Shown: positions 1 to 9,114 of the stretch, piece by piece
Layout of the letters: each line of letters starts with the position of its first letter
Numbering within the stretch: position 1 is the stretch's first letter
Source of the DNA: Vibrio ziniensis
Lineage (GTDB): Bacteria > Pseudomonadota > Gammaproteobacteria > Enterobacterales > Vibrionaceae
Reading direction: 5' to 3'
Assembly (NCBI RefSeq): GCF_011064285.1
Contig: NZ_CP049331.1
Span: 1,860,001 to 1,924,000 of the forward strand
DNA length: 64,000 nt
Program-made: the position numbers and the translations under genes
Notes under the pieces: generated by a model
Databases searched by the model: none
What the model was told of the DNA's origin: nothing
Seen by the model: the letters and a program-made list of their open reading frames with translations, nothing else

Positions 1-1002
1 CCGACCGATGCTTTGACCGATACAGAAACCGAATCACTGTTCAAAGTGATTAATGAACTGCGTGATCAAGGCTGTGGCATTGTCTATATCTCTCACCGTT
101 TAAAAGAGATTTTTGAAATCTGTGATGACGTCACGGTACTCCGTGATGGCAAATTCATCGGCGAATGCCCAGTTGCAGACATCAATGAAGATGGTCTGAT
201 TGAAATGATGGTAGGTCGCAAGTTAAATGAGCAATATCCACGTGTCGAAGTTCAACACGGTAATACATGTCTAGAAGTGATTGGCTTAACCGGTTCAGGT
301 GTTCACGACGTAAGTTTTACGCTTAAAAAAGGCGAAATACTTGGCATTTCAGGCTTGATGGGCGCAGGTCGTACCGAGTTAATGAAAGTGATCTACGGTG
401 CTCTGCCTTCAGAACGCGGAGTCATTAATCTCGACGGTCGCACTATCAACCCTGTGAGTCCTCAAGACGGATTAATCAACGGTATTGCGTACATTTCCGA
501 AGACCGTAAAGGTGACGGCCTAGTCCTAGGTCTTTCTGTGAAAGAAAACATGTCATTGTGCGCTTTGGATAAGCTTTCAAAAGGCATCCAACTGCAACAT
601 GGCGACGAAGCTATCGCTGTGGAAGACTTTATCCAGTTATTCAATATCAAAACTCCATCAAGAGACCAGATCATCGGCAACTTGTCTGGTGGTAACCAGC
701 AGAAAGTTGCTATCGCGAAAGGTCTGATGACCAAGCCAAAAGTATTGATCCTTGATGAACCTACCCGCGGTGTCGATGTGGGTGCGAAAAAAGAAATCTA
801 TCAGCTCATCAACAAGTTCAAAGCTGAGGGAATGAGCATCATCTTAGTCTCTTCTGAAATGCCAGAAGTGTTGGGTATGAGCGATCGCATTTTAGTAATG
901 CATGAAGGTCGAATCAGTGGCGAGTTTTCTGCTAAAGACGCCAACCAAGAAAATCTATTAGCGTGTGCCGTTGGTAAAACAGTGAACGAGGAAGCAGCAT
1001 GA
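1..1002 (+). CDS. rbsA: Ribose ABC transporter ATP-binding protein RbsA (5' end outside window)
   Basis: Cytoplasmic ATPase that powers ribose import with RbsC and RbsB. The frame is open from base 1: the first codons read [11 protein letters not shown], the usual RbsA sequence after the first Walker B motif, so the first ABC domain is mostly missing. The second ABC domain is complete, with the signature [15 protein letters not shown] and Walker [15 protein letters not shown]. In this sugar-importer class the second domain has a degenerate Walker A; here it reads [10 protein letters not shown]. The stop overlaps the rbsC start by four bases (ATGA), so translation is probably coupled. rbsD would be expected upstream, outside the window. 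The truncation is only the window edge. Confidence 0.95.
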   Translation, partial: PTDALTDTETESLFKVINELRDQGCGIVYISHRLKEIFEICDDVTVLRDGKFIGECPVADINEDGLIEMMVGRKLNEQYPRVEVQHGNTCLEVIGLTGSGVHDVSFTLKKGEILGISGLMGAGRTELMKVIYGALPSERGVINLDGRTINPVSPQDGLINGIAYISEDRKGDGLVLGLSVKENMSLCALDKLSKGIQLQHGDEAIAVEDFIQLFNIKTPSRDQIIGNLSGGNQQKVAIAKGLMTKPKVLILDEPTRGVDVGAKKEIYQLINKFKAEGMSIILVSSEMPEVLGMSDRILVMHEGRISGEFSAKDANQENLLACAVGKTVNEEAA

Positions 1003-1982
1003 GTACTAATACTATGAATAAAACAAATTCTGTCAGCGAAAAGAAACTGCTGAGCAAAGAGTGGCTGATCGAACAGAAATCACTCGTAGCTCTATTAGTT
1101 CTGATCGTTATCGTTTCTTTTTTAAATCCGAACTTCTTCACTATTGATAACCTGTTGAACATTCTTCGTCAGACGTCAGTAAATGCAATCATCGCAGTAG
1201 GTATGACACTAGTTATCCTCACGGGTGGCATCGATTTGAGTGTAGGTTCTGTGCTTGCGCTTTGTGGTGCATTTGCAGCAAGCCTGATTGCTATTGAAGT
1301 TCCAGTTTTGATTGCTGTGCCCACTGCACTTCTTACTGGTGCGGCATTAGGTGCCATCAGCGGTTTCATTATCGCTAAGGGTAAAGTCCAAGCGTTTATC
1401 GCGACACTAGTAACAATGACATTGCTACGCGGTGTCACCATGGTTTACACCGATGGTCGTCCAATTTCTACTGGCTTTACGGACACTGCTGATGCATTTG
1501 CATGGTTCGGTACAGGCTACATGCTCGGTGTTCCAGTACCAGTATGGTTGATGGCTATCGTATTTGCTGCTGTTTGGTATCTACTGAACCACACCCGCTT
1601 TGGTCGCTATGTTTATGCTTCAGGCGGTAACGAATCTGCTACTCGCCTCTCTGGTATCAATGTAGACAAAGTAAAAGTTGGCGTTTACTCAATCTGTGGT
1701 CTTCTTGCGGCTCTAGCAGGCATCATCGTGACGTCACGTCTATCGTCTGCTCAACCAACCGCAGGTATGGGTTATGAGTTAGATGCTATTGCTGCGGTTG
1801 TATTGGGCGGCACTAGTCTACTCGGTGGTCGAGGTAAGATTATGGGCACGCTAATTGGTGCTTTAATTATCGGTTTCCTGAACAACGCACTGAACCTACT
1901 TGATGTTTCTTCTTACTACCAAATGATTGCAAAAGCAGTAGTGATTCTGCTTGCAGTACTTGTAGACAATAAAAACAAATAA
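999..1982 (+). CDS. rbsC: Ribose ABC transporter permease RbsC
   Basis: Inner-membrane permease of the ribose importer, 327 residues, close to the usual RbsC length. After a short polar N terminus it is a chain of hydrophobic segments from about residue 28 to the end. It carries the family motif [18 protein letters not shown] near residues 70-85 and a [10 protein letters not shown] stretch near residue 270. The ATG lies inside the end of rbsA. It is followed after 56 bases by rbsB, with a small hairpin between. Assignment is firm from family sequence and gene order. Confidence 0.96.
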   Translation: MSTNTMNKTNSVSEKKLLSKEWLIEQKSLVALLVLIVIVSFLNPNFFTIDNLLNILRQTSVNAIIAVGMTLVILTGGIDLSVGSVLALCGAFAASLIAIEVPVLIAVPTALLTGAALGAISGFIIAKGKVQAFIATLVTMTLLRGVTMVYTDGRPISTGFTDTADAFAWFGTGYMLGVPVPVWLMAIVFAAVWYLLNHTRFGRYVYASGGNESATRLSGINVDKVKVGVYSICGLLAALAGIIVTSRLSSAQPTAGMGYELDAIAAVVLGGTSLLGGRGKIMGTLIGALIIGFLNNALNLLDVSSYYQMIAKAVVILLAVLVDNKNK

Positions 1983-1995
1983 TTCGTGAAACAAC

Positions 1996-2017
1996 AGACC
2001 TAATTACGGTTAGGTCT
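1996..2017 (+). promoter_or_regulatory. Stem-loop between rbsC and rbsB
   Basis: Perfect 8-bp inverted repeat AGACCTAA / TTAGGTCT with a 6-base loop, lying 21 bases before the rbsB start. There is no T tract, so it is not a normal terminator. I infer an mRNA processing or stability element that lets rbsB be expressed above the membrane components. Confidence 0.5.
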
Positions 2018-2038
2018 CCCCAGCATAAGGACTATAAA

Positions 2039-2917
2039 ATGAAAAAATTAGCAACTCTGATTTCAGCAGCACTGTTATCAACTACAGTTTCTGTTTCTGC
2101 ACAGGCGCAAGATACTATGGCTATCGTAGTTTCTACTTTGAATAACCCATTCTTCGTAACCATGAAAGATGGCGCCGAAGCAAAAGCAAAAGAGTTAGGC
2201 TACAACATTATCGTTCTAGATTCGCAAAACGATCCAAGTAAAGAGCTTTCAAACGTTGAAGACCTTACTGTACGTGGCGTGAAAGCTATTCTAATCAACC
2301 CAACAGATTCAGACGCGGTTTCTAACGCAATTAGAATCGCAAACAATGCGAAGATTCCAGTATTGACTCTGGACCGTGGTGCGAGCCGTGGCACTGTAGT
2401 TAGCCACATTGCTTCAGATAACATCGTTGGTGGTGAAATGGCTGGTCACTTCATCATGGAAAAAGTGGGTGAAAAAGCAAAAGTTATTCAACTTGAAGGT
2501 ATTGCTGGTACTTCTGCAGCTCGTGAACGTGGTCAAGGCTTCATGAACGCAGTAAAAGGCAGCGAAATGCAACTTCTAGCTAGCCAACCAGCGGATTTCG
2601 ACCGTACTAAAGGTTTGAACGTAATGGAAAACTTGCTAGCAGCTAACCCAGATGTTCAAGCAGTATTTGCTCAAAACGACGAAATGGCACTTGGCGCACT
2701 GCGCGCGGTAAAAGCTTCTGGTAAAGATGTTGTCATCGTTGGCTTTGATGGTACTGACGACGGTATCGCAGCGGTAAACCGCGGCCAACTAGCAGCAACG
2801 GTTGCACAACAACCAGATATGATTGGTGCACTAGGTGTATCAACAGCAGATCGCGTGCTTAAAGGCGAGAAAGTGGAAGAGTACATCCCTGTTCCTCTAA
2901 AAGTTATTACTAAGTAA
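2039..2917 (+). CDS. rbsB: Ribose-binding periplasmic protein RbsB
   Basis: Periplasmic ribose-binding protein of the ABC importer, 292 residues. It has a typical signal peptide (KK, a hydrophobic core, then a SAQAQ-type cleavage region near residue 23). The mature protein starts with the family motif [18 protein letters not shown] and contains [17 protein letters not shown] and the hinge region [10 protein letters not shown] good ribosome site (AAGGA) sits before the ATG. Stem-loops lie on both sides of the gene. In other bacteria RbsB also presents ribose to a chemoreceptor; that cannot be judged here. Confidence 0.97.
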   Translation: MKKLATLISAALLSTTVSVSAQAQDTMAIVVSTLNNPFFVTMKDGAEAKAKELGYNIIVLDSQNDPSKELSNVEDLTVRGVKAILINPTDSDAVSNAIRIANNAKIPVLTLDRGASRGTVVSHIASDNIVGGEMAGHFIMEKVGEKAKVIQLEGIAGTSAARERGQGFMNAVKGSEMQLLASQPADFDRTKGLNVMENLLAANPDVQAVFAQNDEMALGALRAVKASGKDVVIVGFDGTDDGIAAVNRGQLAATVAQQPDMIGALGVSTADRVLKGEKVEEYIPVPLKVITK

Positions 2918-2927
2918 TGATGTATGA

Positions 2928-2951
2928 CACCTTCCCCTCACGGGGAGGGTG
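2928..2951 (+). promoter_or_regulatory. Stem-loop between rbsB and rbsK
   Basis: GC-rich 10-bp stem (CACCTTCCCC pairing with GGGGAGGGTG, one G-T pair) with a 4-base loop, starting 10 bases after the rbsB stop. It is followed by GAAAATAG rather than a T tract. It probably protects the rbsB message or partly attenuates transcription into rbsK-rbsR. Confidence 0.6.
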
Positions 2952-3047
2952 AAAATAGACAGTTTTAAGGTTTTGAGTCTCAACACTTTCAAATAAATAG
3001 AAACCTTAAACCTCTCTCTTTTTCCTAAAACACTGAGGACAACCTTT

Positions 3048-3968
3048 ATGAATAAGTTGGTGGTATTCGGTAGTGTCAATGCTGACCACGTTCTTCAAGT
3101 ACCGACTTTTCCTCGCCCTGGCGAAACTCTACACGGTCGTAATTACCAAGTCATTCCAGGAGGCAAAGGTGCAAACCAAGCTGTCGCAGCTGCACGAATG
3201 AAAGCAGATGTCGGTTTTATTGCTTGTGTGGGAGACGACCCATTTGGTATTAACATACGCGAAAGTTTTAAAGTTGATGGGATCAACGTATCCGGTGTAA
3301 AACTTCAACCAAACTGCCCTACTGGCATAGCGATGATTCAGGTATCAGACAGCGGCGAAAACAGTATTTGTATTTCAGCAGAAGCCAACGCAAAACTGAC
3401 AGCAAATGCGATTGAGCCAAACCTAGATCAAATCCGCAATGCTCAATATTTACTTACTCAGCTTGAAACGCCACTAGATGGCATCATCAAAGCGGCGCAA
3501 GTAGCAAAAGGGGCACAGACAAAAGTTATCTTAAATCCAGCACCAGCGCGCGAGTTGCCAGACGAACTTCTCAGCTGTGTGGATATTATTACGCCAAATG
3601 AGACCGAAGCCGAAGTACTAACAGGTATTACGGTATCTGACGATCAGACAGCTCAACAAGCGGCAGACTCACTTCATCGTAAAGGTATCGAAACTGTGAT
3701 GATTACACTAGGAGCAAAAGGTGTATGGTTGAGCCAACAAGGCAAAGGCGGCATCATTCCCGGGTTTAGAGTGAAAGCGACAGACACAACCGCAGCTGGT
3801 GATACTTTCAACGGTGCTTTTGTTACTGGCTTGTTAGAAGAAATGCCTTTAGAATCAGCAATTAAATTTGCACATGCAGCCGCAGCGATTTCTGTTACTC
3901 GCTTTGGCGCACAAACCTCTATTCCACAACGTGCAGAGGTTGATGCATTCTTAGCCGAACAAAATTAA
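3048..3968 (+). CDS. rbsK: Ribokinase RbsK
   Basis: Phosphorylates ribose at O5 to give ribose 5-phosphate in the cytoplasm. It is a 306-residue PfkB-family sugar kinase. The N-terminal substrate motif PGGKGANQAVAAARM is near residues 37-51, and the C-terminal PfkB signature with the catalytic aspartate, DTTAAGDTFNGAF, is near residues 245-257. It sits 130 bases downstream of rbsB and 13 bases before rbsR, all one strand, so it is the fifth gene of a normal rbs operon. Confidence 0.97.
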   Translation: MNKLVVFGSVNADHVLQVPTFPRPGETLHGRNYQVIPGGKGANQAVAAARMKADVGFIACVGDDPFGINIRESFKVDGINVSGVKLQPNCPTGIAMIQVSDSGENSICISAEANAKLTANAIEPNLDQIRNAQYLLTQLETPLDGIIKAAQVAKGAQTKVILNPAPARELPDELLSCVDIITPNETEAEVLTGITVSDDQTAQQAADSLHRKGIETVMITLGAKGVWLSQQGKGGIIPGFRVKATDTTAAGDTFNGAFVTGLLEEMPLESAIKFAHAAAAISVTRFGAQTSIPQRAEVDAFLAEQN

Positions 3969-3981
3969 GGATACTAGTTTC

Positions 3982-4995
3982 ATGGCAACAATGAAGGACC
4001 TCGCAAAGCTCGCCGGAGTTTCAACATCCACTGTTAGCCATGTCATCAATAAAACCCGTTTCGTAAGCGATGAAATTGCGGAACGGGTCAATAAAGCAGC
4101 TCAAGAACTCAACTATGCGCCTTCCGCTTTAGCTCGCAGCCTTAAAATGAACCGCACCAAAACTATAGGTATGTTGATGACCACGTCGACCAACCCATTT
4201 TTTGGTGAAGTCGTAAAAGGCGTTGAACGCAACTGTTACCAACAAGGTTACAATTTGATTCTGTGCAATACAGAAGGCGATCACGAGCGAATGAAAGCCT
4301 CTATCAATACCCTGCTGCAAAAACGCGTCGACGGCATTATTTTAATGTGTTCAACACTGGTTGGTGAACGCATTGATGAGTTTGAACGCTACCCAGATAT
4401 TCCCGTTGTTGTTATGGACTGGGGACCAATGTTGTTCTCCAGCGATAAGATCCAAGATAACTCATTATTTGGTGGGTACATCGCAACAAAACATCTGATT
4501 GAATGCGGTCACAAGCACATTGGTTGTATCACTGGGCCTTTACATCATCACCAAGCCCAAATGCGCTATGAAGGTTACAAGCGTGCCCTACGCGAAGCAA
4601 AGCTAGAGATTAATCCTGATTGGGTTGTTGAGTCTGATTTTGAATGCCAAGGCGGATACGACTCTTTTAATAAGCTATTGAAATCAGGGTCGCTACCTAG
4701 TGCTATTTTTGTAGGAAACGACATGATGGCTATGGGTGTGATTAACGCAGCGAATGAAAACAATGTTAGCGTGCCAGATGATCTCTCCATTATTGGTTAC
4801 GACGATATCCACATCGCCAAGTTTATGTCGCCCGCATTAACGACAATTCATCAACCTAAGTTTCGCCTAGGAAAATCGGCGGTTGATACTTTGTTGAAAA
4901 AACTCAATAAACAGAGTAATAAACCAGAAATCATTCAGCTTGAACCAACTCTCACGATCCGTAAAAGTGTAAAAAATGTAGTAACTGCTGAGTAA
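3982..4995 (+). CDS. rbsR: Ribose operon repressor RbsR (LacI family)
   Basis: DNA-binding repressor of the ribose operon, expected to release DNA when ribose binds. 337 residues. The N-terminal LacI-type helix-turn-helix reads MKDLAKLAGVSTSTVSHVIN, followed by a hinge helix (ALARSLK) and a periplasmic-binding-protein-like effector domain from about residue 60. It directly follows rbsK. Its operator should lie upstream of rbsD/A, outside this window, so regulation cannot be tested here. Confidence 0.96.
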   Translation: MATMKDLAKLAGVSTSTVSHVINKTRFVSDEIAERVNKAAQELNYAPSALARSLKMNRTKTIGMLMTTSTNPFFGEVVKGVERNCYQQGYNLILCNTEGDHERMKASINTLLQKRVDGIILMCSTLVGERIDEFERYPDIPVVVMDWGPMLFSSDKIQDNSLFGGYIATKHLIECGHKHIGCITGPLHHHQAQMRYEGYKRALREAKLEINPDWVVESDFECQGGYDSFNKLLKSGSLPSAIFVGNDMMAMGVINAANENNVSVPDDLSIIGYDDIHIAKFMSPALTTIHQPKFRLGKSAVDTLLKKLNKQSNKPEIIQLEPTLTIRKSVKNVVTAE

Positions 4996-5143
4996 AGAAG
5001 GTGCCACTTAAATAAAATACCTATATATCAATAAGTAGAAAATAATCCAATGTAAAACCCTACTTAATATATGACTTTGTACTGACAAAATCAGAATGTT
5101 ATTACTTATACTGTGCGGAATTTCCAGATTCGGAGCAAAAATT

Positions 5144-5587
5144 ATGAAGCTTATTTCTAAATCACTTGTTGTTGCAGTTTCGCTGCCTGTTCTTTTAACG
5201 GCTTGCCAAAGTACAGGTGATGAGGCTCGAATTACGGCTCAAGATCTACAACATCACAATTGGGAACTAACTCAGGTTAACGGCCATGATATCGTTAAGA
5301 ATGAACGTTTAAAAACACCTTATTTAGAAATTGGCGAGAAGATGATCGCTAATGGTAATGCGGGATGTAATAACTTCTTTGGTCAAGCTGAACTTAAGGA
5401 CAACAAGTTCCGTATTGAGAAAATGGGCAAAACCATGAAGATGTGTATTGGTGACATTATGGACACTGAACAAGCAGTTTCTCAAACGTTACAAGGCTGG
5501 AGTGACATCACCTTAACTAAAGATTCTTTAGTGCTGAAAAACGATGTGCACACCCTGACATTCAAACTTGCAGACTATATGAACTAA
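5144..5587 (+). CDS. META-domain (HslJ-like) lipoprotein
   Basis: Predicted envelope lipoprotein of 147 residues. I start it at the ATG at 5144 because a GGAG ribosome site lies 8 bases before it and because this start gives a clean lipoprotein signal peptide ending in the lipobox LLTAC, with Cys at residue 20. The body matches the META/HslJ fold: a W-E-L-T-Q-V-N-G segment, then GNAGCNNFFGQAEL and the T-x-K-M-C motif (KTMKMCIGD). HslJ relatives are linked to heat shock and novobiocin resistance in E. coli; the molecular role is not known. It is a single-gene unit followed by a terminator. Confidence 0.85.
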   Translation: MKLISKSLVVAVSLPVLLTACQSTGDEARITAQDLQHHNWELTQVNGHDIVKNERLKTPYLEIGEKMIANGNAGCNNFFGQAELKDNKFRIEKMGKTMKMCIGDIMDTEQAVSQTLQGWSDITLTKDSLVLKNDVHTLTFKLADYMN

Positions 5588-5602
5588 TCGTAGGTCACCA
5601 TA

Positions 5603-5631
5603 AAAAATAGCAGCCACTGGCTGCTATTTTT
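5603..5631 (+). terminator. Rho-independent terminator after the META lipoprotein gene
   Basis: Stem AAATAGCAGCC / GGCTGCTATTT with an ACT loop, followed by Ts on the plus strand and preceded by an A run. It can serve both this gene and the convergent methyltransferase gene. Confidence 0.85.
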
Positions 5632-5654
5632 GTATTCGATGAACAGAGATTAAC

Positions 5655-6587
5655 TCAGCTAAACACCAATGCTTTTAGTGCTGACTCCGAATTTATATCT
5701 GCAAATTCTGGTGGATTATCCAAGCGATATTGGAAGGTTAAACTCGGTGCTTCCACTGCCATTCCTTCAATCAGAAAATCACTGCTCACCATTGGTGAAT
5801 TGACACAAGCAAGCACTTCACCATTTTCGTTCAATAACTCAGGTAAACGGCGAAGAATACGCTGATAGTCTTTTGTGAGTGCAAAGCTGCCTTTTTGGAA
5901 TGATGGCGGGTCGATAATAATCAGATCATACGGACCAGACTTTTTAATTTTGCCCCACGATTTAAAAATATCGTGCCCAAGAAAACTCACCTTGTTCAGG
6001 TTGTGCTGGTTCACCAGATGATTCTCACGTCCTTTTGACAAAGACCCTTTCGCCATATCGACATTCACTACCTTGTCTGCATCACCAGCGATTGCTGCCA
6101 CAGAAAAGCCGCAGGTGTAAGCAAATAGGTTGAGAACAGTCTTATGCTTTGCGTGCTCTCGTACCCAGTCACGGCCTAACCGCATATCAAGGAACAAACC
6201 AAAGTTTTGGTTTCTGCCAATATCAAGCTGATACTTCAATCCACTTTCAACTACGATGGGTTTCGCATCCAGATCTCCCCACAATACTTGTGAATGAGCT
6301 CCGTCAGCATAACGGTGTTGAAGCAAGATGCAGCTTCCATTTCGCTGTTGCCACAGGCTAGATTGAGACAATGTTTGCAAGCCTTGTTCAAGAGCTTGTA
6401 GAAAGTCTTCTTCCACTTCTTTAAACAGATTTACAACCAGTTGCCCTTGCAACCAGTCACAAGTAATTTGCTCAAGCCCTTCCCAACGTTGACCGCGACC
6501 ATGAAACAGTCGACGAACTTCATCAGGGGCTTGTTCTAACTGAGCGTTCAGCTCTTCAAAAAAAACGGGTAAAGCAGAAAGTTGCAT
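5655..6587 (-). CDS. Class I SAM-dependent methyltransferase (RlmI/RlmK-like)
   Basis: 310 residues. The C-terminal half is a Rossmann-type methyltransferase: NLFAYTCGFSVAA (SAM-binding motif I), VNVDMAKGSL (motif II) and the catalytic DLIIIDPPSFQKG (motif IV, the N/DPPF/Y type typical of base methyltransferases). The sequence before motif I, NFGLFLDMRLGRDWV, resembles the RlmK domain of E. coli RlmL and RlmI, so an rRNA methyltransferase is likely. No PUA domain is obvious in the N-terminal half. It lies 4 bases downstream of a pseudouridine synthase gene on the same strand, which supports an RNA-modification operon. The exact target is not determined. Confidence 0.8.
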   Translation of the reverse strand: MQLSALPVFFEELNAQLEQAPDEVRRLFHGRGQRWEGLEQITCDWLQGQLVVNLFKEVEEDFLQALEQGLQTLSQSSLWQQRNGSCILLQHRYADGAHSQVLWGDLDAKPIVVESGLKYQLDIGRNQNFGLFLDMRLGRDWVREHAKHKTVLNLFAYTCGFSVAAIAGDADKVVNVDMAKGSLSKGRENHLVNQHNLNKVSFLGHDIFKSWGKIKKSGPYDLIIIDPPSFQKGSFALTKDYQRILRRLPELLNENGEVLACVNSPMVSSDFLIEGMAVEAPSLTFQYRLDNPPEFADINSESALKALVFS

Positions 6588-6591
6588 AATA

Positions 6592-7287
6592 TTACTTTTT
6601 CACTGATGGCCAACTTAGTGACCAAGGTTCTAACCATAATTCGATGCTTTGGCTAACAGCATCATCATTCCATTTAAGACCGAGGTATTCTTTACCTCTT
6701 GGATCACAGACAAATTGGAAAGCTTCGCCTGAATAGACAAATTTCAGAGCGAACGCATGTAAGTAACCGCGATCGGATTCATTAGAAGTATTGTAAATAG
6801 GATCACCCACAATTGCTGAACCAATCGACTTGAGTGCCACACGAATCTGATGTGTTTTGCCTGTATGAGGCTTACAAAGAAACAACCGCTCCCCTGGTTG
6901 AGCCGCCGCTGAGAAGAATTGCGTTACAGCAGGGCTATGTTGGCTAGCAATCAATTTCCAAGAAGAACGCCGTGAACGTTCCATATCACCACTGATTAAA
7001 CCCTGTTTCTTTTTCGGCTTTTTGCTGCCAAGAGCCAAATAAAATTTTTCAACATCTCGATGGGCAAACGCCTGAGATAACTCGCTGGCAGCCTGAGCAT
7101 TTCTCGCCAACAACAGGATGCCCGATGTCATCTTATCTAATCGGTGAACTAAATAGAGCTGAGAATCATCACTGACCTTACCGACTTCTTGCAAAAGCAT
7201 GGTATCGCCATCATCTTTGTGCACCGAAACATTCGGGTGTTTGTTGATAACGAGAAAATCAGGATGAGTAAATAGAATATCGAACAT
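6592..7287 (-). CDS. RluA-family pseudouridine synthase (TIGR01621-like)
   Basis: Converts uridine to pseudouridine in RNA. I start it at the ATG at 7287, which has GAGGGG a few bases upstream; the longer frame would use TTG at 7299 inside that ribosome site. 231 residues. The catalytic motif is YLVHRLDKMTSGILLLAR, with the conserved Asp in HRLDK. Further family features are FLVINKHPNVSVHKD near the N terminus and KTHQIRVALKSIG later. It lacks an S4 domain. The next gene in the operon is the methyltransferase. Target RNA is unknown. Confidence 0.85.
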   Translation of the reverse strand: MFDILFTHPDFLVINKHPNVSVHKDDGDTMLLQEVGKVSDDSQLYLVHRLDKMTSGILLLARNAQAASELSQAFAHRDVEKFYLALGSKKPKKKQGLISGDMERSRRSSWKLIASQHSPAVTQFFSAAAQPGERLFLCKPHTGKTHQIRVALKSIGSAIVGDPIYNTSNESDRGYLHAFALKFVYSGEAFQFVCDPRGKEYLGLKWNDDAVSQSIELWLEPWSLSWPSVKK

Positions 7288-7375
7288 TTTGCCCCTCAAT
7301 AATGGACGGTCATTATACTCAACTGAGAATAAAGGTCAGTAAAACATTACAGTAGTCCGATAGCATGAAAACGAA

Positions 7376-7399
7376 AAAGGTCGCTAAAAAGCGACCTTT
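7376..7399 (-). terminator. Terminator after the sodium-dependent transporter gene
   Basis: Perfect 10-bp stem AAAGGTCGCT / AGCGACCTTT with a 4-base loop. On the minus strand it ends in TTTTTCG, 34 bases after the transporter stop. Confidence 0.85.
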
Positions 7400-7432
7400 C
7401 AAATTTGAGCATCTGTCTTATGCAAAGAACTG

Positions 7433-8767
7433 TTAGGCAAAGAATACTAGAAGCATTAGCACTGGACATACAAAACGCACATAGGTCGGCCAAATTTTCC
7501 AGAACCAGCTACTTTCAATCTCTGGGTAGCCTTCTTTAAGCTCGTTCAACACTTGGTTACGGTTCCAAATCCAACCCGCTAGAAGTGTAATCAAAAGCGC
7601 AATAATCGGCTGCGAATAAACTGTAGTGAACTGAATAACTAAAACAAATAGGCTTGAGAAATTCATCACGATCACACCAGAAGCAATCGTCACTAGACCT
7701 CCGATCCACAGTACTGCGGTATTACGGTTTTGGTTCAATTCTTCTGTAGCACAAGATACAGGCACTTCTAACATTGAAATTGATGAAGTTAGAGCCGCAA
7801 TAATCATTAGTAAAAAGAACACGATACCTATGATTGCACCAACCGAACCCATAGTATCAAACATTGCCGGTAGTACTGTAAAAACAAGCGTATCTGAATT
7901 TAGAAGTTCACCCGATTCAGAGAAAATCTCTACACCGTGATTTTTCGCTACAAACATTGCAGGCAGAATCACTAGACCTGCAATAAATGCAACGCCAGTA
8001 TCAATAAGAGCTACTTGAGCTGCAGTCTTGGGAATGTTGGTGTCTTTCTTCAGGTATGAACCGTATGTCGTCATTACACACACACCTAAAGATAGAGAAA
8101 AGAATGCTTGTCCCATCGCGCCTACAATTAACGATGGCGTGAAGTGAGAGAAATCAGGGATAAGATACATCTTCAGACCTTCCATAGAGCCTTCTTGAGT
8201 AAAGATGTATACCGTTAGCAAGGCAAACAGTACAAATAGTAGCGGCATTAAACGAGTTGACCACTTTTCGATACCGTCAGCAACACCACTACGAACAACA
8301 TACATGGTGATTGCCATGAACGATACCATCAACACTAGGTTACGTTCAGTGCCAAAACTGGTTAGCCAATGACTCGCACTGTCCATACCGATAAGCGTTA
8401 AGCCACTACCAAAGAAAGAGCCGATCAACCAGCCAGCGACGATAGCGTAGAACGCCAAAATCAAAGACACCACAATCAAACCCACTACGCCAAGCAAAAT
8501 TGCGCCAGCTTTGCCTTTAGGCCATACAGATTTGAATGAACTGATTGGGTTCGATTGACCATAGCGACCAATGGTCAGTTCCGCTACCAACATCGGAAAT
8601 GCAAGTAAGAAAACCATAGCCAGATAAACAAAAAGAAATACCGCGCCACCATTACTAGCAGCTTGAGTTGGGAAGCCCCAAACGTTTCCTAAGCCTACAG
8701 CAGAACCCGCTGCTGCCATAATGAAGCCAAATCGAGAGGTGAACTGTCCTCTAGAACTACTTGCCAT
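7433..8767 (-). CDS. Sodium-dependent neurotransmitter-symporter-family amino-acid transporter
   Basis: Inner-membrane sodium/amino-acid symporter of the NSS (SNF) family, 444 residues, a usual length for the bacterial 11-helix branch. The first helix carries the signature FIMAAAGSAVGLGNVWGFP, which forms sodium and substrate sites in LeuT. Hydrophobic helices follow to the end. A perfect TyrR box (8824-8841) lies about 57 bases before the start codon, and from this I infer an aromatic amino acid such as tyrosine or tryptophan as substrate. The gene is a single unit with its own terminator. Confidence 0.9.
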   Translation of the reverse strand: MASSSRGQFTSRFGFIMAAAGSAVGLGNVWGFPTQAASNGGAVFLFVYLAMVFLLAFPMLVAELTIGRYGQSNPISSFKSVWPKGKAGAILLGVVGLIVVSLILAFYAIVAGWLIGSFFGSGLTLIGMDSASHWLTSFGTERNLVLMVSFMAITMYVVRSGVADGIEKWSTRLMPLLFVLFALLTVYIFTQEGSMEGLKMYLIPDFSHFTPSLIVGAMGQAFFSLSLGVCVMTTYGSYLKKDTNIPKTAAQVALIDTGVAFIAGLVILPAMFVAKNHGVEIFSESGELLNSDTLVFTVLPAMFDTMGSVGAIIGIVFFLLMIIAALTSSISMLEVPVSCATEELNQNRNTAVLWIGGLVTIASGVIVMNFSSLFVLVIQFTTVYSQPIIALLITLLAGWIWNRNQVLNELKEGYPEIESSWFWKIWPTYVRFVCPVLMLLVFFA

Positions 8768-8823
8768 AATTATTATACCGATGTGTATTTGCGTTATATG
8801 TTTGTCGATATCTGACGATTTTG

Positions 8824-8841
8824 TGTAAATTAAAGTTTACA
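8824..8841 (-). promoter_or_regulatory. Perfect TyrR box upstream of the NSS transporter
   Basis: TGTAAA-N6-TTTACA, identical to the TyrR consensus, inside a longer perfect inverted repeat (TTGTGTAAA / TTTACACAA, 8821-8844). It sits 57 bases before the transporter ATG. TyrR binds this box in response to aromatic amino acids in enterobacteria; function here is inferred. Confidence 0.75.
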
Positions 8842-8844
8842 CAA

Positions 8845-9114
8845 GTAAAAATATCAATAGATATCGAGGAGGTGGCAAGTAAAACAGTTTGAGAATAAAA
8901 TTGGAAGCCCGAACAGACTAATTTGTGGCATTTAGATCTCTTATCTAGATTAAATGATGCTTTTTTAGTCTATTTGCAAGAATTTACTCCTACATGCAAA
9001 AGTGATTTAAAAGCTTCCCTCTGCAACTCTTTTACATTCGTTTACGCTAATTTCTTTCTTCACTTATGCTTTAGATTTAATATCAATAGTAGGTATTTCA
9101 TAGATAAGTGGCTC
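8845..9114. other. Noncoding stretch between the transporter and cls
   Basis: With the TyrR box, the gap 8768-9114 holds the divergent promoters. The cls frame stays open upstream to 8923 (TTG), but that extension matches no cardiolipin synthase N terminus, so I treat it as untranslated. No other feature is supported. Confidence 0.5.

Noticed and set aside
8923..9114. N-terminal extension of cls
   Set aside because: It starts at TTG without a ribosome site and would make the protein about 64 residues longer than known cardiolipin synthases; no homology is visible.
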